Shown: in pieces, positions 32,888-41,044 of the stretch
Layout of the letters: each line of letters starts with the position of its first letter
Position numbering within the stretch: position 1 is the first letter of the stretch
Notes under the pieces: model-generated
Database searches by the model: none
What the model saw: only the letters and a program-made list of their open reading frames with translations
Told to the model about the DNA's origin: nothing
Assembly: GCF_004366075.1 (NCBI RefSeq)
Contig: NZ_SODU01000004.1
Location: 186,001-250,000, forward strand
Source of the DNA: Kribbella pratensis
GTDB lineage: Bacteria; Actinomycetota; Actinomycetes; Propionibacteriales; Kribbellaceae
Reading direction: 5' to 3'
Length of the DNA stretch: 64,000 bases
Position numbers and translations under genes: made by a program

Positions 32888-33928
32888 TCAGCTTTCGAAT
32901 GCGGTGGGCAGGTACTGGTCCACGTTGTCCTTGGTCACCACCGGCGCGTAGAGCTGCACGGTGCGCGGCACCTCGACCTCCACCAGGTCGCCGAGGGCCT
33001 TCTTCTGCACCAGCAGCCGGGCCAGCCGGATGCCGTCGGCACCCTGCGTGGACGGGTAGATGACGGTGGCCTTGAGCAACGAGTTGCCGGACTTGATGTC
33101 CCGCATCACGTTCGCCGAGCCGGCCCCGCCGACCACGAAGAACTCCTTGCGGCCGGAGTTCTTGATCGCGGCCATCACGCCGACACCCTGGTCGTCGTCG
33201 TGGTTCCAGATCGCGTCGATCTTCGGTGCGGCCTGCAGCAGGTTGGCGGCAGCCTTCTCACCGGACTCGACGGTGAACTCGGCGGCCACCCGGTTGCTGA
33301 CCTTGAGACCGCAGTCGGCGAGCGCCTCCTTGAAGCCCTTGCTGCGGTCCTGAGTCAACGGCAGCGAGTCGATCCCGGCGATCTCCGCGACCACCGCGTC
33401 CTTCTTGCCCTTCAGCTGCTGGCAGACGTACGTGCCGGCCGACACGCCCATCCCGTGGTTGTCACCGAGCACCGTCGTACGGGCGGCGAACGGGCTGTCG
33501 AACTCGCGGTCCACATTCACGACCGTGATGCCGGCCTCCATCGCCTTCGTCGCGACCGGCGTGAGCGCGGCCCCGTCGTACGGCAGCAGGACGATGGCGT
33601 CGACCTTCTGGTTGATGAAGGTCTCGACCTGGCTGATCTGCTGGTTCACGTCGTTGGTGCCTTCGGCGACCACCAGCTCGACGTCGGAGTACTTCTTCGC
33701 CTCGGCCTGGGTGGCCTTGGTGATCGCGCCCATCCAGCCGTGGTCGGCGGCCGGTGCGGAGAACCCGATCTTGACCTTCTTGCCGGGTTCGTCGTTCTTC
33801 ACGGCGGCCTGGTTCGCCGGTGGATTGCCGGCGTTCTCCTCGGCCTTCGGGGTGTTGCTGGTGCAGGCAGCCAGTGCGAGCACACTCAGCCCTGCGATCA
33901 CCAGGGTACGGGCGGAACTTCGGGACAT
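32888..33928 (-). CDS. sugar-binding lipoprotein (ribose/xylose-type, Peripla_BP_4)
   Basis: A 346-aa lipoprotein with signal SARTLVIAGLSVLALAAC (lipobox LAAC). The mature fold is of the ribose/galactose/xylose-binding type: KVKIGFSAPAADHGWMGAI, ISQVETFINQKVDAIVLLPYD, GITVVNVDREFDS, AIWNHDDDQGVGVMAAI. It captures a monosaccharide, probably xylose given the operon, outside the membrane for the permease encoded 13 bp upstream. Its length is normal. Confidence 0.94.
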   Translation of the reverse strand: MSRSSARTLVIAGLSVLALAACTSNTPKAEENAGNPPANQAAVKNDEPGKKVKIGFSAPAADHGWMGAITKATQAEAKKYSDVELVVAEGTNDVNQQISQVETFINQKVDAIVLLPYDGAALTPVATKAMEAGITVVNVDREFDSPFAARTTVLGDNHGMGVSAGTYVCQQLKGKKDAVVAEIAGIDSLPLTQDRSKGFKEALADCGLKVSNRVAAEFTVESGEKAAANLLQAAPKIDAIWNHDDDQGVGVMAAIKNSGRKEFFVVGGAGSANVMRDIKSGNSLLKATVIYPSTQGADGIRLARLLVQKKALGDLVEVEVPRTVQLYAPVVTKDNVDQYLPTAFES

Positions 33929-33941
33929 CTTTGTCCTCCTT

Positions 33942-34991
33942 CTACGATCCGGTGGAACGACGCGCCAGCCGTTGCTGGAGGAGGACGGCGATCACGATGA
34001 TCGCGCCCTTCGCCACCGACTGGGCGGAGATGCTCAGGTTGTTGAGGGTGAAGACGTTGTTCAACGTCGTGAAGATCAGTACGCCGAACACGGTGCCGCC
34101 GATCGTGCCGCGGCCACCGGACAGCAGCGTGCCGCCGATCACCACCGCCGCGATCGCATCGAGTTCGTACAACTGACCGTGGGTAGAGCTCCCCGTTGTC
34201 GTCCGCGCCATCAGCATCACCGCGGCGATCCCGCAGCACAGCCCGGCCAGGACGTACAGCGCCACGGTGTGACGCTGGACCTTGATACCCGCCAGGCGGG
34301 CGGCCTCGGCGTTCCCGCCGACGGCGAAGGTCCGGCGGCCGAAGGTGGTCCGGTTCAGCAGCACCCAGCCGGCCGCGGCGACCAGCAGGAAGATCCAGAT
34401 CAGCACCGGTACGCCGATCAGCGAGCCGCCGAAGAAGTCGGTGAACGAGTTGACCGTGATGATCTGGGTCTTCCGGTCGGAGATGATCTCGGCCAGGCCA
34501 CGCGCCGACGCGAGCATCGCCAGCGTCGCGACGAACGGCACGATCTTGCCGTAGGCAACCAGCAGGCCGTTGACCAGGCCGCAGGCGGCGCCGACCACGA
34601 GCGCTGTGGTGACCATGAAGACCCAGTGGTAGTCGGCGGCCAGTTGCTGGGTCGCCAGCGTGGTCGCCCAGACCGAGGCCAGCGCGACCATCGCGCCGAC
34701 GCTCAGGTCGATCCCGCCGCCGGTGATGACGAACGTCATCCCGACGCTGACCACCCCGATGACCGCGGCCAGCCGCAGGATGGTCAGCACGTTCGCACCG
34801 GTCGCGAACGTGTCGCCCGCGGTCGCGACGCCGACGACGCACAGCAGCACCAGCGCGACGACGAGCCCGAGGTTGCGGCCGAAGCCCGACCTCAGCAGGT
34901 CCCTCGACGACCGTGGCCTCGCCGGCTGGGTGACCGTGTCCTGCTTCGACGGTGTCGTGCCATCCTCTTCCGTCGCGATGTCCTCACTCAT
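33942..34991 (-). CDS. sugar ABC transporter permease (RbsC/XylH-type)
   Basis: A 349-aa inner-membrane permease of the BPD_transp_2 family. A ~40-residue polar N-terminus precedes about nine hydrophobic segments, with the family motifs GMTFVITGGGIDLSVGAMVA, VPFVATLAMLASARGLA and GRRTFAVGGNAEAARLAGI. The homodimer forms the channel with the ATPase encoded 19 bp upstream. The ATG at 34991 is chosen because GGGAGG lies 8 nt upstream; a GTG at 34994 directly precedes it. Confidence 0.93.
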   Translation of the reverse strand: MSEDIATEEDGTTPSKQDTVTQPARPRSSRDLLRSGFGRNLGLVVALVLLCVVGVATAGDTFATGANVLTILRLAAVIGVVSVGMTFVITGGGIDLSVGAMVALASVWATTLATQQLAADYHWVFMVTTALVVGAACGLVNGLLVAYGKIVPFVATLAMLASARGLAEIISDRKTQIITVNSFTDFFGGSLIGVPVLIWIFLLVAAAGWVLLNRTTFGRRTFAVGGNAEAARLAGIKVQRHTVALYVLAGLCCGIAAVMLMARTTTGSSTHGQLYELDAIAAVVIGGTLLSGGRGTIGGTVFGVLIFTTLNNVFTLNNLSISAQSVAKGAIIVIAVLLQQRLARRSTGS

Positions 34992-35010
34992 CACCTCGCC
35001 CTCCCTTTCA

Positions 35011-36510
35011 TCAGGCCGAGCCTTCCATCACCAGGTCGAGGACCTGGTGTTCGTCGATCTCTTGCGCGGGCCCCGTGTGGACGGCCCGCCCCTCCCGCAG
35101 TACGACGACCCGGTCGGACAGACCGAGCACTTCCGGAACTTCGCTGGAGACCAGCACGATCGCGACCCCGTTGGACGCCAGCTCCCGAATCAGCGCGTAG
35201 ATCTCCGAACGCGCCCCGACGTCGACACCTCTCGTCGGCTCGTCGAGCAGCAACACCCGGCAGTCCCGCAGCAACCAGCGCGCGAGCACCACCTTCTGCT
35301 GATTGCCACCCGACAGGTTGCGCACCGGGTGATCCACGCCCGGCGGACGCACATCCAGCGCCAGGGCCAGCTTCCCGGCCGCTTCCCGCTCGGCCCGGTT
35401 GTTCAGGAAACCGCTGCTCGCGAACCGTCCCAGCGTCGACACGGTGATGTTCTTGAACACCGCCTCGTCGAGCAGCAGCGCCTGGCTCTTCCGCTCCTCC
35501 GGTGCGAGTCCGACACCGGCCTTCACCGCATCCTGCACCCGGCCGGGCCGCAGTACGGCACCGTTGACCCGGACGAATCCGGTCGCCGCGCGTCGCGCGC
35601 CGTACACGGTTTCCAGTACTTCGGAACGTCCGGAGCCGACCAGCCCGGCCAGGCCGAGGATCTCGCCGGCGCGAACGCCGAACCCGATCCCGGCGAACTC
35701 ACCTGGCCGGCTCAGATCGACTACCTCGAGGACGACGGGGGCGGTGTCCGGGACCTCGTTGCGGGGCGGGAAGACGTACTCGATCGAGCGCCCGGTCATC
35801 AACTGGATGAGTTCCTTGGTCGGCGTCCGGCGGGCGTCGAGGCCGGTGGCCACGGTCGCGCCGTCCTTGAGCACCGTGACCCGGTCGCCGATCTCGCGGA
35901 TCTCCTCGAGCCGGTGCGAGATGTAGACGACCGCGACACCGCTGTCGGTCAGGCTGCGGATGACCCGGAACAGGTTCGACACCTCTTCCGGATCGAGCAC
36001 CGCGGACGGCTCGTCCATCACGATCAGCCGGGCCTCGCGGGACAGCGCGCGGGCCATGCTGACCACCTGCTGACCGGCGGCCGGCAGCGACCCGACGGTC
36101 CGGTGCACGGGGATCTCGGCATGGCCGAGGCCCTGCAGGATCGCGCGTGCCTTCGTGTTCGCCTCGTGGGTCCGGCTGAAGCCGTAGCGGGACGGTTCGT
36201 GGCCGAGAAAGATGTTCTCGGCAACGGTCAGCTCGGGCACCAGGTCGAGCTCCTGGTAGATCGCCGCGATACCGCGCTGGATCGCCGCGGTCGGGCTGTT
36301 CAGCTGCACCGGCTCGTCGTTGATCCGGATCATGCCCGCGTCCGGCTGGTGGGCGCCGGTCAGCACCCGGATCAGCGTGGACTTTCCCGCACCGTTCTGC
36401 CCGAGCAGGCAGTGCACCTCACCGGCCCGGACGTCGAGATCCACACCGTCGAGCGCCCGTACGCCGGGAAACTCCTTGACGATGCCCGTCATGTTCAGCA
36501 GGCCGGTCAC
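35011..36510 (-). CDS. sugar ABC transporter ATP-binding protein (RbsA/XylG-type, two ABC domains)
   Basis: A 499-aa tandem ATPase. In the N-terminal domain Walker A is GQNGAGKST; the signature is degenerate (SLPAAGQQV in place of LSGGQ) and Walker B is LIVMDEPSA. The C-terminal domain has the atypical GLVGSGRSEV loop, a canonical signature LSGGNQQKV and Walker B VLLLDEPTRGVDVG. This is the usual architecture of CUT2-class importers. The start is GTG at 36510 with GGGAGG 4 nt upstream; an internal ATG six codons later is possible. A 115-bp gap with a hairpin separates it from the ROK gene. Confidence 0.93.
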   Translation of the reverse strand: MTGLLNMTGIVKEFPGVRALDGVDLDVRAGEVHCLLGQNGAGKSTLIRVLTGAHQPDAGMIRINDEPVQLNSPTAAIQRGIAAIYQELDLVPELTVAENIFLGHEPSRYGFSRTHEANTKARAILQGLGHAEIPVHRTVGSLPAAGQQVVSMARALSREARLIVMDEPSAVLDPEEVSNLFRVIRSLTDSGVAVVYISHRLEEIREIGDRVTVLKDGATVATGLDARRTPTKELIQLMTGRSIEYVFPPRNEVPDTAPVVLEVVDLSRPGEFAGIGFGVRAGEILGLAGLVGSGRSEVLETVYGARRAATGFVRVNGAVLRPGRVQDAVKAGVGLAPEERKSQALLLDEAVFKNITVSTLGRFASSGFLNNRAEREAAGKLALALDVRPPGVDHPVRNLSGGNQQKVVLARWLLRDCRVLLLDEPTRGVDVGARSEIYALIRELASNGVAIVLVSSEVPEVLGLSDRVVVLREGRAVHTGPAQEIDEHQVLDLVMEGSA

Positions 36511-36597
36511 GGGGCCTCCCGTCCTGGACTGAGGAGCGGAGGGAGCGAAGCGACCGGAGCGACGAGGGAAGGACTGGAGTCACAACCCCGTGACCCG

Positions 36598-36614
36598 CCG
36601 CGCCGGAGGCGCGG
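36598..36614 (-). other. short hairpin between ROK regulator and ABC genes
   Basis: CCGCGCC-gga-GGCGCGG is a perfect 7-bp stem with a 3-nt loop, 12 bp after the regulator's stop codon. It may act as a partial terminator or mRNA-processing site that sets different levels for the regulator and the transporter. Confidence 0.45.
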
Positions 36615-36625
36615 CATCAATACCG

Positions 36626-37888
36626 TCATGTCGCCGCCCCGATCCGCGTCGGGTCGACGAAGACCTGGTCGAGCGAGATCTGCGCGCCACCGCGGACGGC
36701 CGCCGCGAAACCGAGCTCCGACCGGACGACCCGGCAGCCGCCGCCGTCCGGTGCGATCACCCGCTCCTGGATCGCCTTCTCCAGTGGTTCTTTCAGCCAC
36801 GGCCCGAGGACGGCGAAGTAGCCGCCCAGCACGAGCACGTCCGGGTTCAGGATGTTCACCAGGATCGCTCCCCCAATCCCCAGCCAAGTGCCGACGTCCT
36901 TCAACGCGGACAGCGTCCGCGCGTCCCCCGCTTCGGCCCGCCGGGTGATGCCGGCCAGCCGTTGCTCCACGTCCAGCGCCGGATCCCGCACCGGGTCGTC
37001 CCTGTCCGTTGCCTTGTGTAACAGTGCGGTCAGCCCGACGACCGTCTCCCAGCACCCGGTCCGCCCGCAGCCGCAGGTCCGCCCGGGCGGAGCGACCGGC
37101 ATGTGCCCGACCTCGCCGGAGTACCCGTGCCCACCGCGCATCAGATGCCCGCCGGCCACCACGCCGCCGCCGACACCGACCGCTCCGGTCAGCAGCACGA
37201 GGTCATGCATGGATTCGCCTTCGATCCCCCGAAGTTCGGCGTACGCCGCCAGCGCCGCCAGGTTCGCCTCGTTGTCCACATGCAACGGGTACGTCGGCTC
37301 ACCCAGCCGCATGCGCATCTCCTGCGCGACGGACAGCTCGCCCCAGCCCAGGTTGGGCGCCAGCTTCAACTCACCCGTCTCCACTTGCACGAGCCCGGGC
37401 ACAGCGAGCGTGACCCCCGCCAACTGCCCGTTCCTTGCCTCCACCGCCGCCACGGCCTCCCGCACCAGGCCGGCCAGGCGATCGAGCGTCGCACCCGGCT
37501 CAAGATGTGCGACGTCAACAGGAACCCGCTTCTCGAGCACCACATCGCCGGCGAGGTCGAGGGCCGCGACCGCGAGGTAGTCGACGTTGATCTCCGCGCC
37601 GACGCCGCAGACACCGGTGCCGTCGAGTTCGACGAGCTGCCCCGGGCGGCCGAGGGCGCGGCTCGAGTCGGCGAGACCTTCGCGGAGCAGACCGCGTTCG
37701 ACGAGCTCGGCGACCAGGCTGCTGACGGTCGCCTTGTTCAGGCCGGTCTCCTCCGCGATCCGGGCCCGGGACCGAGGGCCAAGGTCGCGGACGTGCCGCA
37801 GTACGACCGAGAGGTTGTTGCGCCGAAGCGACACGTGATCGGCGGCAACGCCCCGGCTCCCCGGGCGACGGCCGTCCGTCAGCGTCAT
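36626..37888 (-). CDS. xylR: ROK-family repressor, XylR-like
   Basis: A 420-aa regulator. The N-terminal winged helix (~15-85: RARIAEETGLNKATVSSLVAELVERGLL) is followed by a ROK sugar-kinase-like domain with the sugar-sensing GGHGYSGEVGHM segment and the zinc cluster GRTCGCGRTGCWE. GGGAGGGG lies 7 nt before the ATG at 37888. It is the first gene of the leftward operon, and its promoter holds a palindrome close to the Bacillus xyl operator, so it is most likely an autorepressor released by xylose. The sensing of xylose itself is inferred. Confidence 0.9.
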   Translation of the reverse strand: MTLTDGRRPGSRGVAADHVSLRRNNLSVVLRHVRDLGPRSRARIAEETGLNKATVSSLVAELVERGLLREGLADSSRALGRPGQLVELDGTGVCGVGAEINVDYLAVAALDLAGDVVLEKRVPVDVAHLEPGATLDRLAGLVREAVAAVEARNGQLAGVTLAVPGLVQVETGELKLAPNLGWGELSVAQEMRMRLGEPTYPLHVDNEANLAALAAYAELRGIEGESMHDLVLLTGAVGVGGGVVAGGHLMRGGHGYSGEVGHMPVAPPGRTCGCGRTGCWETVVGLTALLHKATDRDDPVRDPALDVEQRLAGITRRAEAGDARTLSALKDVGTWLGIGGAILVNILNPDVLVLGGYFAVLGPWLKEPLEKAIQERVIAPDGGGCRVVRSELGFAAAVRGGAQISLDQVFVDPTRIGAAT

Positions 37889-37908
37889 CTGGGCACCCCT
37901 CCCGAGAT

Positions 37909-37956
37909 TTTGTCTGTTGAACCAACAAACTAAGTTCACGCAGGAGAAGGCGTCAA
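37909..37956 (-). promoter_or_regulatory. promoter of the xylose operon with xyl-operator-like palindrome
   Basis: On the minus strand TTGACG (37956-37951) and TTAGTT (37933-37928) are 17 bp apart. The -10 forms the left end of a 25-bp dyad (37933-37909): left half TTAGTTTGTT, centre GGTT, right half CAACAGACAAA. The Bacillus xyl operator has halves TTAGTTTGTT and CAACAAACTAA at the same 4-bp spacing, so the left half is identical and the right half differs at two positions. A bound repressor would cover the -10. Confidence 0.8.
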
Positions 37957-37977
37957 GACCTCAACCCAGTCAAGTTA

Positions 37978-38006
37978 TTGCAGGATCTTGTAGACATTTG
38001 TACGCT
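37978..38006 (+). promoter_or_regulatory. promoter of the divergent glycoside hydrolase gene
   Basis: TTGCAG (37978-37983) and TACGCT (38001-38006) are 17 bp apart, which predicts a start near 38013 and a ~33-nt leader with AGGAG 5 nt before the ATG at 38046. The xyl operator lies ~45 bp upstream of this -35, so shared control is possible but less direct. Confidence 0.55.
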
Positions 38007-38045
38007 CGCGGCAATCACTCCTGCCCGCCCCCTCCAGGAGCACTT

Positions 38046-39269
38046 ATGAAGCTCACTCGTCGTACCCTGCTCGCCACCACCGCCGCAGCCGCTCTGGCCG
38101 GCAGGTCCCAGTTCGCCTCCGCCGCCAGTCCACCGGGCGACGTCGTCGGGAAGGTCACCGTCGGCTACCAAGGCTGGTTCGCCTGCGCCGGCGACGGCGC
38201 GCCGATCAACGGGTGGTGGCACTGGAGCAACAACTGGGGTCAGCCGCCGTCGCCGGCCAACACCGCGATCGTCAGCTGGCCGGACGTCCGGGACTTCACG
38301 TCGACGTACCAGACGGCGTACGCGAATCTCGGGAACGGGCAGGCGGCTCGGCTGTTCTCGTCGTACGACCAGCAGACCGTGAACACGCACTTCCAGTGGA
38401 TGCAGCAGAACGGTTGCGACACGGTCGCGCTGCAGCGGTTCAACCCGACCGGCGGCGAAGGACCGACGCGGGACGCGATGGCCGCGAAGGTCCGGCAGGC
38501 CGCGGAGCAGTACGGGCGGAAGTTCTACATCATGTACGACGCGACGGGCTGGACGTCGATGCAGTCGGAGATCAAGGCGGACTGGACCTCGAAGATGAGC
38601 GCGTACACGTCGTCACCGGCGTACGCGCGGCAGAACGGGAAACCCGTCGTCTGTATCTGGGGGTTCGGGTTCGACGAGGCCAACAAGGCGTGGCCGGCCG
38701 ACGTGTGTCTGGACGTCGTGAACTGGTTCAAGGGACAGGGCTGCTACGTGATCGGCGGCGTGCCGACGCACTGGCTCCCGGGCAACGAGGACTCGCGGCC
38801 TGGATACCTGGACGTCTACCACGCGTTCAACATGTTGTCGCCGTGGATGGTCGGGCGGATCAGCGACATCGCGGGCGCGGATCACTACTACAACAACGTG
38901 AATCAGCAGGACCAGGCGGACTGCAATGCCCACGGGATCGACTACCAGCCGTGTGTGATCCCCGGCGACCTGCAGTCCGGGCACCGGCGGCACGGCGACC
39001 TGATGTGGCGCCAGTTCTACAACCTCACCCGCGTCGGCGTGCAGGGCCTGTACATCTCGATGTTCGACGAGTTCAACGAGGGCAACCAGATCGCCAAGAC
39101 CGCCGAGACGGCCGCCTGGGTCCCGACCGGGTCAGGCTTCCGCGCGCTCGACGAGGACGGTACGGCGTGCTCGTCCGACTACTACCTCCGCCTGACGAAC
39201 GACGGCGGCCGCATGTTCAAAGGACAGGCGCCGTTGACCTCGGTGCGGCCGACGGCGCCGATGGGCTAG
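38046..39269 (+). CDS. Tat-exported glycoside hydrolase-like protein (GH71/GH99-like barrel)
   Basis: A 407-aa exported protein. MKLTRRTLLATTAAAALAG is a twin-arginine-type signal. The mature protein has the layout of GH71/GH99-like TIM barrels: VGYQGWFACAGDG, YDQQTVNTHFQWMQQNGCDTVALQRF, KFYIMYDATGW, KPVVCIWGFGF and LYISMFDEFNEGNQI, where the acidic residues of the last block are likely catalytic. Homologues are often labelled xylosidase/arabinosidase. The substrate is not readable. It is divergent from the ROK/xylose operon, consistent with releasing sugars for that importer. AGGAG supports the start. Its stop codon is shared with the next, convergent gene. Confidence 0.82.
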   Translation: MKLTRRTLLATTAAAALAGRSQFASAASPPGDVVGKVTVGYQGWFACAGDGAPINGWWHWSNNWGQPPSPANTAIVSWPDVRDFTSTYQTAYANLGNGQAARLFSSYDQQTVNTHFQWMQQNGCDTVALQRFNPTGGEGPTRDAMAAKVRQAAEQYGRKFYIMYDATGWTSMQSEIKADWTSKMSAYTSSPAYARQNGKPVVCIWGFGFDEANKAWPADVCLDVVNWFKGQGCYVIGGVPTHWLPGNEDSRPGYLDVYHAFNMLSPWMVGRISDIAGADHYYNNVNQQDQADCNAHGIDYQPCVIPGDLQSGHRRHGDLMWRQFYNLTRVGVQGLYISMFDEFNEGNQIAKTAETAAWVPTGSGFRALDEDGTACSSDYYLRLTNDGGRMFKGQAPLTSVRPTAPMG

Positions 39270-39982
39270 AACAGCTCCATGCTGTCGGCGGTGGCGGTGA
39301 TGACCGGGTTGTCGAAGTAGAGACGGCAGGCGATCGCGTGGCCGGCGCAGGTCAGGAGCGACGGGCCCGCGGCGTCGACGACGCGGTACCCGACGGGATG
39401 GACGCAGCGTTCCACCTCACCCTCGTTCGCCCGGCCGCAGCCGAGAACGTGGCAGGTGACGGTGTCGCCGACGTTCATCAGCGTCAGGCCGTGCTCAGGA
39501 CAGACACCCCAGCCGACGCCACAGGCCTGACCCTCGTTCGCGGCCAGCCGAACGAGCTTCCCGGCAGTGACCTCGAGCCTGCTCGCCAGGTCGCGGAAGG
39601 TGGTCGCGGCCTGGTCGAGGTCGCGCCGGAAGCGCCGCAGCTCGACGGACTCGGGCATGTTCTGCGTCGCCGCGTGCAGGTCCTCGGCGAGCGTCATCGC
39701 CGCGACCGCGATCTCGTCGACCCGGACGGGCGTGTTGAACTGGTGCAGCGTCGTACCGCTGGTCTCCCGCGGCCGATCACGCACCTCGGACAGCCAGTCC
39801 GACCGCGGTACGACGTCCTGCGGCTCGTCCAGGCGGATTTCGCCGACCTGCTGCCCCGCGTGCCACTCCGACGACGGTGGTTCAAGGTGAGTGGCCGGTT
39901 GCGGAGCGTGACCATTGGCTTCGTTGGCAGGTCCGGTCCCGTCCATCGGGATTCGGCTTTCCTGCGCTGTCCGCCCGTTCAT
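39266..39982 (-). CDS. conserved protein with cysteine cluster, unknown function
   Basis: A 238-aa cytoplasmic protein. The first ~80 residues look disordered; a helical segment follows (~90-150: FRRDLDQAATTFRDLASRLEVTAGKLV). The C-terminal half carries cysteines and histidines in ACGVGWGVCPEHG, VTCHVLGCGRANEGEVERC and LLTCAGHAI, a pattern that could bind zinc or a metal cluster. I recognise no family. A GAGG element precedes the ATG at 39982. Its TAG stop is read from the same CTAG that ends the hydrolase gene. Confidence 0.65.
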   Translation of the reverse strand: MNGRTAQESRIPMDGTGPANEANGHAPQPATHLEPPSSEWHAGQQVGEIRLDEPQDVVPRSDWLSEVRDRPRETSGTTLHQFNTPVRVDEIAVAAMTLAEDLHAATQNMPESVELRRFRRDLDQAATTFRDLASRLEVTAGKLVRLAANEGQACGVGWGVCPEHGLTLMNVGDTVTCHVLGCGRANEGEVERCVHPVGYRVVDAAGPSLLTCAGHAIACRLYFDNPVITATADSMELF

Positions 39983-40028
39983 ACAGCCTCACTCATCCGG
40001 TGCATGACACCCGCCATTGCGCGTCCCC

Positions 40029-40089
40029 TGTAGTGCCTCTGGTGGCCGATCGTGCCATGCCTGCGGTACCCACGACCAGAGGAACTACA
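40029..40089. repeat. 15-bp inverted repeat with 31-nt loop
   Basis: TGTAGTGCCTCTGGT (40029-40043) and ACCAGAGGAACTACA (40075-40089) pair at 14 of 15 positions. It lies in the 249-bp gap between two leftward genes, ~145 bp after the upstream gene's stop and ~45 bp before the next start. It could be a terminator, a regulatory leader or a small structured RNA. Nothing else was seen in this gap. Confidence 0.6.
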
Positions 40090-40231
40090 ACGGCGTCACC
40101 CACCGCTCCCCCGCACTTGCGGACCGCAACGATCAACCCCCAGGCAATGCCAGAATTCCCCATCGTCGGGGCACCAAATCACACCGTGCGGGTTACCCAA
40201 CGTAGTTTTGACATTTCCTTACGGACCGTCG

Positions 40232-41029
40232 TCACGCCGTTGCTGTCAGCTGCTCCCGGAGGAACGCCACGGCGCGCGTCCGGGCGTGGTACGCCGAGTT
40301 CGGCGGGTCCTCGCGCAGATCGCGGGTGAGCACCGAATGCGCTGTCCGACCGTACCCGTCCGGGTTGCCCGGTGCCGAGTCCAACTCGATCACCTCGAAC
40401 GCGTCACCGAGCTGCGCACGGAGCGTGACGAACCGCTCGACCGGCGCCATCCGGTCCTTGCTGAACCGCATCCCGAGGACGCAGAGACCGTCGGTCCGGG
40501 TGCGCTCCTTGACCACTTCGAGCTCCCACTCCGACAGACCGGGATCGCGGCGCAGCTTCGCGCTCACCGCGAACGGCGTCGACGGCTGGCTCAACACCGG
40601 TGCTTTCACCACGTCCTCAACCGCGGTGGCGAGCGCGAAGCCACCGGTAAAGCACATTCCGATCACACCCACTCCGCGTCCCGGCGTCCGCGCGGCGAGA
40701 TCAGTCGCGACGGCCCGCAGGTACTTCGTGATCGGGCGCTCGGCGTTCGCCGCGAAGCACCGGAACTCCTTCGAGACGCACAGTCGCGCGAGCACGCCCA
40801 GCGCGTACCCGGTGGTCTCCGCGCGTCCCGGCGTACCGAACGGCGACGGGATCACGACCGTGAACCCTTCGCTCACCAGATGCTCGCCGAACGCGGCCAC
40901 CTCGGGCGTGAGACCGGGGATCTCCGGAATCAGCACCACACCCGGCCCTTCGCCCTTCTCGAAGCAGTCATAGGTCAGGCCGCCGCCACTGAACGGCGCC
41001 CTCCGCCAGGAAGCCAGGTCCGCATTCAT
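40232..41029 (-). CDS. dienelactone hydrolase-family protein
   Basis: A 265-aa alpha/beta hydrolase with the nucleophile elbow GVIGMCFTGGFA. The nucleophile is Cys, as in true dienelactone hydrolases, and not the Ser of most esterases. The preceding PGVVLIPEIPGLTPEV holds the conserved Glu that orients the Cys. The catalytic Asp and His would be in SAPGNPDGYGRTAHSVLT. It would hydrolyse a lactone or small ester. It lies 15 bp downstream of the amidohydrolase gene on the same strand, so the two may form an operon. Confidence 0.9.
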   Translation of the reverse strand: MNADLASWRRAPFSGGGLTYDCFEKGEGPGVVLIPEIPGLTPEVAAFGEHLVSEGFTVVIPSPFGTPGRAETTGYALGVLARLCVSKEFRCFAANAERPITKYLRAVATDLAARTPGRGVGVIGMCFTGGFALATAVEDVVKAPVLSQPSTPFAVSAKLRRDPGLSEWELEVVKERTRTDGLCVLGMRFSKDRMAPVERFVTLRAQLGDAFEVIELDSAPGNPDGYGRTAHSVLTRDLREDPPNSAYHARTRAVAFLREQLTATA

Positions 41030-41044
41030 AGCGAGAAGTCTGTA

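Noticed and set aside
31874..34000. Plus-strand frame of 708 codons
   Set aside because: Antisense to three well-supported operon genes; no motif.
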